Origin: Oscillospiraceae bacterium
GTDB lineage: Bacteria; Bacillota_A; Clostridia; Oscillospirales; Acutalibacteraceae
Assembly (NCBI GenBank): GCA_003519645.1
Contig: DOWI01000343.1
Coordinates: 401 to 6,114, forward strand
Length of the DNA: 5,714 bases
Direction of reading: 5' to 3'
In this document: positions 1 to 3,952 of the stretch, piece by piece
Layout: each line of letters opens with the position of its first letter
Position numbering within the stretch: the stretch's first letter is position 1
The notes under the pieces: model-generated
Told to the model about the DNA's origin: nothing
What the model saw: only the letters and a program-made list of their open reading frames with translations
Databases searched by the model: none
Position numbers and translations under genes: made by a program

Positions 1-243
1 CCCGCCGCTCCCCCTGCTGCAGTCGAAGGCACGGAATCGCTAAATGCACCTATGCCCGGTACGATTGTAAATGTGCTGGTTCAGGCAGGGGATAAGGTTG
101 AAAAGGGACAAGTTCTTCTTGTCCTTGAAGCAATGAAGATGGAAAATGAAATCATGTCTCCGCGTGACGCCGTGATTGCAGGTGTATATGTCAATAAGGG
201 TGACAGTGTGGATTCCGGAAAGCTTCTCGTCTCGCTTCAGTAA
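1..243 (+). CDS. Biotin-carrier (biotinyl-domain) subunit of a biotin-dependent decarboxylase, 3' part only
   Basis: This frame is open from the left edge, so the start lies outside the window; 80 codons are visible before TAA, with a TAG directly after it. The first visible residues are a Pro/Ala-rich stretch (PAAPPAA), the flexible linker typical of biotin carriers of sodium-pump decarboxylases. A compact biotinyl domain follows from about visible residue 17. It begins with the APMPGTI strand and carries the AMKM biotinylation motif at visible residues 44-47; the lysine codon is at 136-138. From family knowledge, a biotin ligase modifies this lysine and the domain shuttles CO2 between a carboxyltransferase and a membrane decarboxylase. 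The next gene, 20 bases on, is a carboxyltransferase lacking its own biotin domain, so this is very probably its partner (inference). Gamma subunits of glutaconyl-CoA or methylmalonyl-CoA decarboxylase look the same, so the exact substrate is not settled by this fragment. A lipoyl domain is less likely because the motif is AMKM. Confidence 0.93.
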   Translation, partial: PAAPPAAVEGTESLNAPMPGTIVNVLVQAGDKVEKGQVLLVLEAMKMENEIMSPRDAVIAGVYVNKGDSVDSGKLLVSLQ

Positions 244-256
244 TAGCTCCTGGAAA

Positions 257-263
257 GAAAGGA
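257..263 (+). promoter_or_regulatory. Shine-Dalgarno site that favours a TTG start for oadA
   Basis: GAAAGGA lies immediately against the ATG at 264 with no spacer, but 9 bases before the in-frame TTG at 273. Starting at TTG gives MGKVGITET, the usual N-terminus of OadA-type proteins as I remember the family. The ATG at 264 could use the weaker GGAAAG at 252-257, six bases upstream. The TTG start is therefore a serious alternative that removes three residues. Confidence 0.5.
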
Positions 264-1673
264 ATGATTCACTTGGGAAAAGTAGGTATTACCGAAACAA
301 TTTTGCGTGATGCACATCAGTCACTGATTGCCACCCGCATGACCACAGAAGAAATGCTTCCGGTGTTGGAAATACTTGATGATATCGGCTTTCATTCACT
401 CGAATGTTGGGGCGGTGCGACATTTGACTCCTGTCTTCGATTTCTGAACGAGGATCCATGGGAGCGATTGCGTACCCTTCGAAAAAAAATGCCAAAAACT
501 AAGCTGCAGATGCTTTTCCGCGGACAGAATATGCTTGGATATCGCCACTATGCAGATGATATTGTTGAGTATTTTGTGCAAAAATCGGTTGCAAACGGCA
601 TCGATATTATCCGGATTTTTGATGCACTGAATGATATTAGAAATCTTGAAACATCCATAAAGGCTGCAAGCAAGGAATCGGGTGCGCATGTTCAGGTTGC
701 AGTATCGTATACGACCAGCCCCGTTCATAACATTGACTATTTTGTTAAATATGCAAAAGAGCTTGAAAATACAGGTGCAGACTCTATCTGCATTAAGGAT
801 ATGGCAGGTTTGCTGGTTCCCTATGAAACGTACGAACTTGTCAAAGCGTTAAAAGAAAACGTTAAAATTCCTATTCAGCTTCATTCCCATTTCACCGCAG
901 GTATAGCCGATATGGTGATGATAAAGGGAATTGAAGCCGGAGCGGATATTATTGACACTGCTCTTTCTCCATTAGCTATGGGGACATCCCATCCTGCAAC
1001 AGAATCTATGGTCGCTGCACTAGCAGGGTCCGAATACGATACCGGCCTTAACCTTGAAAAATTGAATGAGGCGACAAAATATTTCTCGAAACTCCGCCAT
1101 AAATATTTGGAAAACAGTCAGCTAAATCCGAAAATGCTGGAAGTTGATACCAATGCATTGATTTATCAGGTTCCTGGCGGTATGCTATCCAATCTTGTAA
1201 GCCAGCTAAAACAGGCCGGAAAAGAAGATAAGCTGTTGGAGGTTCTTGAGGAAGTTCCCCGCGTTCGCAAGGATGCCGGCTATCCGCCCCTGGTTACACC
1301 TTCATCTCAGATCGTCGGCTCTCAGGCCGTTTTCAATGTTATCGGCGGTGAAAGATATAAGATGGTTACAAAGGAATTTAAAGGACTTGTGCGTGGTGAG
1401 TACGGACGTACACCTGTTCCGATTGAACCGGAATTTTCGAAAAAGATTATTGATGATGAGCAGCCGATCACATGTCGCCCTGCCGATTTGCTTGAGCCAG
1501 AGATTGATAAAATGCGTTCTGAAGTCAGCGAATGGTATGAGCAGGAAGAGGATATTCTTACCTATGCTCAGTTTGATCAGGTTGCGGTTAAGTTTTTTGA
1601 AGACAGAAGAAATAAAAAGTATGGCATTGACAGTAAGCATCTAAATACGGAAGCACAGGTTCATCCGGTTTGA
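264..1673 (+). CDS. oadA: Oxaloacetate decarboxylase alpha subunit / pyruvate carboxylase-type carboxyltransferase
   Basis: This is the carboxyltransferase of a biotin-dependent enzyme that moves a carboxyl group between oxaloacetate/pyruvate and carrier biotin, probably in the cytoplasm beside a membrane beta subunit. The TIM-barrel (HMGL-like) domain covers about residues 5-275. It contains LRDAHQS (14-20, metal-ligand Asp16), IKDMAGLL (177-184, Lys178 at the position carbamylated in transcarboxylase 5S) and LHSHFTAG (206-213, metal ligands His207 and His209). The conserved PYC/OADA domain follows, with YQVPGGMLSN at 301-310. The protein has 469 residues against roughly 590 for the enterobacterial alpha subunit, because the C-terminal linker and biotin domain are missing. 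The biotin domain is the separate gene just upstream, so this is a split enzyme and not a truncation. The ATG at 264 is listed; a TTG at 273 has better ribosome-site spacing. A pyruvate carboxylase subunit B role cannot be excluded, but no biotin carboxylase gene is visible. A hairpin terminator follows 10 bases after the stop codon. Confidence 0.92.
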   Translation: MIHLGKVGITETILRDAHQSLIATRMTTEEMLPVLEILDDIGFHSLECWGGATFDSCLRFLNEDPWERLRTLRKKMPKTKLQMLFRGQNMLGYRHYADDIVEYFVQKSVANGIDIIRIFDALNDIRNLETSIKAASKESGAHVQVAVSYTTSPVHNIDYFVKYAKELENTGADSICIKDMAGLLVPYETYELVKALKENVKIPIQLHSHFTAGIADMVMIKGIEAGADIIDTALSPLAMGTSHPATESMVAALAGSEYDTGLNLEKLNEATKYFSKLRHKYLENSQLNPKMLEVDTNALIYQVPGGMLSNLVSQLKQAGKEDKLLEVLEEVPRVRKDAGYPPLVTPSSQIVGSQAVFNVIGGERYKMVTKEFKGLVRGEYGRTPVPIEPEFSKKIIDDEQPITCRPADLLEPEIDKMRSEVSEWYEQEEDILTYAQFDQVAVKFFEDRRNKKYGIDSKHLNTEAQVHPV

Positions 1674-1683
1674 TGCGTAATAG

Positions 1684-1722
1684 GAGGGTGTTGCGGAGTA
1701 AGCTGTATTTCGCAGCACCCTC
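1684..1722 (+). terminator. Hairpin terminator after oadA with a weak U-tract
   Basis: A 12-bp stem pairs 1684-1695 with 1711-1722 (GAGGGTGTTGCG against CGCAGCACCCTC) with a single G-U wobble, around a 15-base loop. It can be extended at both ends by wobble and A-T pairs. The stem is GC-rich and starts 10 bases after the oadA stop. The downstream sequence is TTATAAAAAG rather than a run of T, so intrinsic termination may be inefficient; the hairpin may instead mainly protect the 3' end of the transcript. No T-run lies on the other side either, so it is unlikely to act in reverse. Confidence 0.72.
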
Positions 1723-1804
1723 TTATAAAAAGTTTATGAATTAAAATTATACTTAGGTTATATTTATATGATATACAGCTCCTTATATTTTAGGAATAGT
1801 AAGG

Positions 1805-1834
1805 TTGACAGAATACTGATTTTATTGGTAAAAT
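1805..1834 (+). promoter_or_regulatory. Sigma-A type promoter for the yicC-remA-gmk-rpoZ-priA operon
   Basis: A perfect -35 TTGACA (1805-1810) is followed by an 18-base spacer and TAAAAT (1829-1834, 5 of 6 to consensus). A TG at 1826-1827, one base before the -10, makes an extended -10. The upstream 1741-1800 stretch is very AT-rich and could act as an UP element. The predicted start of transcription is near 1841, which gives a leader of only about 23 bases and leaves no room for a riboswitch. The leader contains AAGGA at 1851-1855, eight bases before the yicC ATG. Confidence 0.75.
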
Positions 1835-1863
1835 AATTAATAAAACCATGAAGGAATGATAAC

Positions 1864-2742
1864 ATGGTAAAAAGCATGACCGGTTATGGGCGGTTTCAAC
1901 AAACGATTGACGGAATGGATATTTCGGTTGAAGTAAAATCGGTGAATCATCGTTATTTTGAATATTCTTCGAGAGTACCCAGAGCCTACGGCTTTCTGGA
2001 TGAACAATTGAAATCCTATATACAAAAATTTATTTCTCGTGGTAAGGTTGACGTTTATGTCTGGATTGAAACGCTGGATGCACCCGGAAGTCAAGTAACG
2101 ATTAATTACACGCTTGCCGAAAGCTATATAAAAGCGCTCGGAGAGCTGACAAAAAAATATGGTCTCAAAGATGACGCTTCGGTCGTAAATCTTGCAAGGT
2201 TTCCTGATGTTCTCACGGCGCATCGAATTGCGGAAGATGAAGACAAGATATGGCAGGCAGTTTGTCAGGTTACTGATGCTGCCCTTGATCGTTTTGTTAG
2301 GATGCGGGAACATGAGGGAGCAGCTTTGCGGAATGATATCTTAACCCGTGCCAACACGATTTTAAAAGCCGTAAAAATGGTGGAGGAGCGTTCTCCTGTC
2401 ACTGTTAAAGAGCATATGATTAAAGTAGAGACCCGTATGCGAGAGCTTTTAGACGGTGCGGCTGTCGATGAGCAGAGACTTCTTACGGAAGCTGCGATCT
2501 ATGCCGATAAGATTGCGGTTGCCGAGGAAACTGTCAGGCTAAGAAGCCATATCGAACAGCTAGAATTAATGCTGTCGGGCAACGAGCCTGTTGGGCGAAA
2601 ATTGGATTTTCTTGTTCAGGAAATTAATCGAGAGGCCAATACAATCGGTTCGAAATCTCAGGATGTTGCGCTTGCCCGCATTGTTGTTGACATTAAAGCA
2701 GAGATAGAGAAAATCAGAGAGCAGATTCAAAATATAGAATAA
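1864..2742 (+). CDS. yicC: YicC/YloC family endoribonuclease
   Basis: This is a cytoplasmic protein of the YicC family, whose E. coli member is described as a metal-dependent endoribonuclease; the Bacillus homologue is YloC. The N-terminal YicC-like domain starts with the hallmark MTGYGR (residues 5-10) and continues with VKSVNHRYFE (24-33) and the conserved ISRGKVDV region (57-64). A conserved REHEG motif sits at 148-152. The C-terminal DUF1732 domain (about 208-292) contains EETVRLRSH (221-229), GRKLDFL (244-250), QEINREANT (252-260) and the typical REQIQNIE end. The length of 292 residues is normal for the family, and no residue or segment is obviously missing. The ATG at 1864 has AAGGA eight bases upstream and a strong promoter just before it, making this the first gene of the operon. 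It sits upstream of remA as in Bacillus. The RNA target in this organism cannot be read from sequence. Confidence 0.95.
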   Translation: MVKSMTGYGRFQQTIDGMDISVEVKSVNHRYFEYSSRVPRAYGFLDEQLKSYIQKFISRGKVDVYVWIETLDAPGSQVTINYTLAESYIKALGELTKKYGLKDDASVVNLARFPDVLTAHRIAEDEDKIWQAVCQVTDAALDRFVRMREHEGAALRNDILTRANTILKAVKMVEERSPVTVKEHMIKVETRMRELLDGAAVDEQRLLTEAAIYADKIAVAEETVRLRSHIEQLELMLSGNEPVGRKLDFLVQEINREANTIGSKSQDVALARIVVDIKAEIEKIREQIQNIE

Positions 2743-2775
2743 TCCCACATATAAATTGTCTCCCTGTCTTACTGG

Positions 2776-2805
2776 TTGACATTGTTGGGACCTACTTGCT
2801 TTATA
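2776..2805 (+). promoter_or_regulatory. Possible internal promoter upstream of remA
   Basis: The 92-base yicC-remA gap contains a perfect TTGACA at 2776-2781. At 18 bases downstream lies TTTATA (2800-2805) preceded by TGC, an extended -10 arrangement; TATATC at 2802-2807 is a better hexamer but sits 20 bases away. The -10 match is poor (3 of 6), so activity is uncertain. If used, it would let remA, gmk, rpoZ and priA be expressed without yicC. No terminator is seen in the gap. Confidence 0.35.
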
Positions 2806-2813
2806 TCTAAAAA

Positions 2814-2834
2814 ATGAAAGGACAAGTTACTTAA
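2814..2834 (+). other. Possible six-codon leader mini-ORF abutting remA
   Basis: ATG at 2814 opens a frame reading MKGQVT and stops with TAA at 2832-2834, directly touching the remA ATG at 2835. The remA Shine-Dalgarno AAAGGA (2817-2822) lies inside it. No ribosome site precedes the mini-ORF, so it would be translated only weakly or from a near-leaderless transcript. It may be chance; the exact TAA-ATG junction is what makes it notable. Confidence 0.2.
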
Positions 2835-3107
2835 ATGAAATTAATCAACATTGGGTTTGGCAACATGGTTTCTGCAAATAGACTGGTTGCGATCGTTAGT
2901 CCCGAATCTGCGCCCATTAAGCGAATCATACAGGATGCAAAAGACAGGGGAATGTTAATTGATGCAACCTACGGCAGGCGCACGCGTGCTGTGCTGATTA
3001 CGGATAGCGATCATGTTGTTTTGTCCGCGGTACAGCCTGAAACCGTTGCAAATCGTCTGAATAATCACGAAGGGGCGGAAGTGGAGGAAGTTGACGAGGA
3101 TGAATAA
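2835..3107 (+). CDS. remA: RemA family regulator (DUF370, extracellular matrix regulator)
   Basis: This 90-residue protein closely follows Bacillus subtilis RemA, a DNA-binding protein that activates biofilm-matrix and osmoprotection operons. The whole conserved core is visible: [13 protein letters not shown] (4-16), [10 protein letters not shown] (21-30), [12 protein letters not shown] (42-53), [15 protein letters not shown] (57-71). Arg16 and Pro27 align with the positions (R18, P29) whose mutation inactivates the Bacillus protein, from memory of that literature. After residue 79 comes a short acidic tail ending VEEVDEDE. The AAAGGA site at 2817-2822 is 12 bases from the ATG, which is rather far. 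The last 8 bases overlap the gmk start. In an anaerobic clostridial genome the regulated genes need not be matrix genes; the family is conserved in many species that lack the Bacillus matrix operons, so the target here is unknown. Confidence 0.95.
   Translation: MKLINIGFGNMVSANRLVAIVSPESAPIKRIIQDAKDRGMLIDATYGRRTRAVLITDSDHVVLSAVQPETVANRLNNHEGAEVEEVDEDE
3083..3090 (+). promoter_or_regulatory. Shine-Dalgarno site for gmk inside the remA acidic tail
   Basis: GGAGGAAG (3083-3090), within the codons for the remA acidic tail, is the strongest ribosome site before gmk. It sits 9 to 12 bases from the ATG at 3100, depending on which G is counted, but only about 3 bases from the in-frame TTG at 3091. 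This favours ATG 3100 over the longer TTG form, and it means remA and gmk are read from overlapping signals. Confidence 0.65.
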
Positions 3108-3711
3108 ACACGGGATATTAATCATACTGTCCGGCCCTTCCGGATCAGGCAAAGGCACCATAGTTCGTCAGCTTTTAAATGAACGAGATGACACTATCCT
3201 TTCGATATCCGCTACAACCAGGGCACCCCGAAAGGGGGAGGAAGAGGGAATTCATTATTATTTTAAAACCAAAGATGAATTTAAAAAATTGATAAAACAA
3301 GGTGCTTTTCTTGAATATGCTGTTTATAATGGACATTACTATGGTACACTAGAGGAACCGATTCGTCGGCTGCTGAATGAAGGAAAAAACGTTATATTAG
3401 AAATAGAGGTTCAAGGGGCGGAAAAAGTAATGGACCATCGCTCCGATCTGGTTTCTATATTTATTACAATACCGTCAATGGGTGAATTGAAGCGTCGACT
3501 GCATGATAGAGGCACCGAAACAAAGGAAACCATTGAAATGCGGTTGGAAATAGCAAAACGAGAGCTTTCTAGGGCATTTCGTTATGACTATGTCGTACTT
3601 AATGATGAAGTACCGCTTGCTGTAGAACGAATTCAAACCATTATCAACGCAGAAGAAATGCGATATTTCAGAATGGAAAATTATATTTTGGAGGTAGTCA
3701 ATAATGCTTAA
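3100..3711 (+). CDS. gmk: Guanylate kinase
   Basis: This enzyme phosphorylates GMP to GDP using ATP, an essential cytoplasmic step of guanine nucleotide supply that also affects the (p)ppGpp pool. With the start at ATG 3100 the protein has 203 residues, the usual size. The P-loop GPSGSGKGT is at 12-20. The GMP-binding region is [13 protein letters not shown] (35-47) with the paired tyrosines at 53-54; the GMP-domain elements GAFLEYA (68-74) and YYGT (80-83) follow. EIEVQGA (101-107) and the lid segment RLHDRGTE (133-140) complete the kinase. Nothing needed for catalysis appears absent. The start overlaps remA by 8 bases (ATGAATAA) and the end overlaps rpoZ by 8 bases (ATGCTTAA), so translation of the three genes is probably coupled. 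An in-frame TTG at 3091 would add three residues, but its ribosome-site spacing is poor. Confidence 0.97.
   Translation: MNKHGILIILSGPSGSGKGTIVRQLLNERDDTILSISATTRAPRKGEEEGIHYYFKTKDEFKKLIKQGAFLEYAVYNGHYYGTLEEPIRRLLNEGKNVILEIEVQGAEKVMDHRSDLVSIFITIPSMGELKRRLHDRGTETKETIEMRLEIAKRELSRAFRYDYVVLNDEVPLAVERIQTIINAEEMRYFRMENYILEVVNNA
3690..3695 (+). promoter_or_regulatory. Strong Shine-Dalgarno site for rpoZ
   Basis: GGAGGT lies eight bases before the rpoZ ATG, inside the last codons of gmk. It is the strongest ribosome site in the window and fixes the rpoZ start despite the overlap. Confidence 0.8.
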
Positions 3712-3901
3712 ACCAACAGATCTTGATAATATAAAAGGCAGTCATAGTCGATATGCAATGGTGATTGCTGTTGCGAAGAGGGCAAGGCAGATTGCATCTG
3801 AGTCTGAAGAGAAAAATATTATTATGACTGAAAAACCGGTAAGCCTTGCAATCGATGATTTTACTAACGGAGCCTATAAAGTTCTACCGATGGACGAATA
3901 G
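3704..3901 (+). CDS. rpoZ: DNA-directed RNA polymerase omega subunit
   Basis: Omega is the small subunit that clamps the beta-prime subunit and helps assembly of RNA polymerase. This 65-residue protein has the family signature SRYAMVIAVAKRARQI (15-30), preceded by the short N-terminal segment that begins with KPTDLDNI. The C-terminal part (KPVSLAIDDFTNGAYKV, 44-60) is the form seen in Bacillota rather than the longer proteobacterial one, and the length is normal for that group. The start at 3704 overlaps the gmk stop by 8 bases and has a very strong ribosome site eight bases upstream. Pairing gmk with rpoZ is common across bacteria. In Bacillus the next gene would be coaBC; here it is priA after 51 bases. 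Confidence 0.96.
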   Translation: MLKPTDLDNIKGSHSRYAMVIAVAKRARQIASESEEKNIIMTEKPVSLAIDDFTNGAYKVLPMDE

Positions 3902-3937
3902 AATTAAGACATATTACTATATTTTTGGTCGTAAAGC

Positions 3938-3944
3938 AAAGGAG
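3938..3944 (+). promoter_or_regulatory. Shine-Dalgarno site for priA
   Basis: AAAGGAG lies eight bases before the ATG at 3953 and supports that start; the frame upstream of this ATG offers no better start near a ribosome site. The rest of the 51-base rpoZ-priA gap shows no terminator or clear promoter. Confidence 0.8.
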
Positions 3945-3952
3945 AGAAGTGG

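Noticed and set aside
1246..1644. Plus-strand open frame of 132 codons inside oadA in another frame
   Set aside because: It lies entirely inside the conserved C-terminal domain of OadA; the composition looks like a frame shadow with no family motif.
1841..1863. Riboswitch or attenuator upstream of yicC
   Set aside because: With the predicted promoter the leader is only about 23 bases, too short for a structured regulatory RNA.
1837..2313. Minus-strand open frame of 158 codons opposite yicC
   Set aside because: It is wholly antisense to a well-conserved gene, its translation resembles no family I recognise, and no ribosome site or promoter precedes it.
2744..2790. Possible hairpin TCCCA with TGGGA between yicC and remA
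   Set aside because: The arms are only about five bases with a loop of more than 30 bases and no T-run, so it is not a credible terminator or attenuator.
3091..3099. TTG start for gmk three codons upstream
   Set aside because: The ribosome site would be only about three bases away, while ATG 3100 has workable spacing and gives the usual N-terminus.
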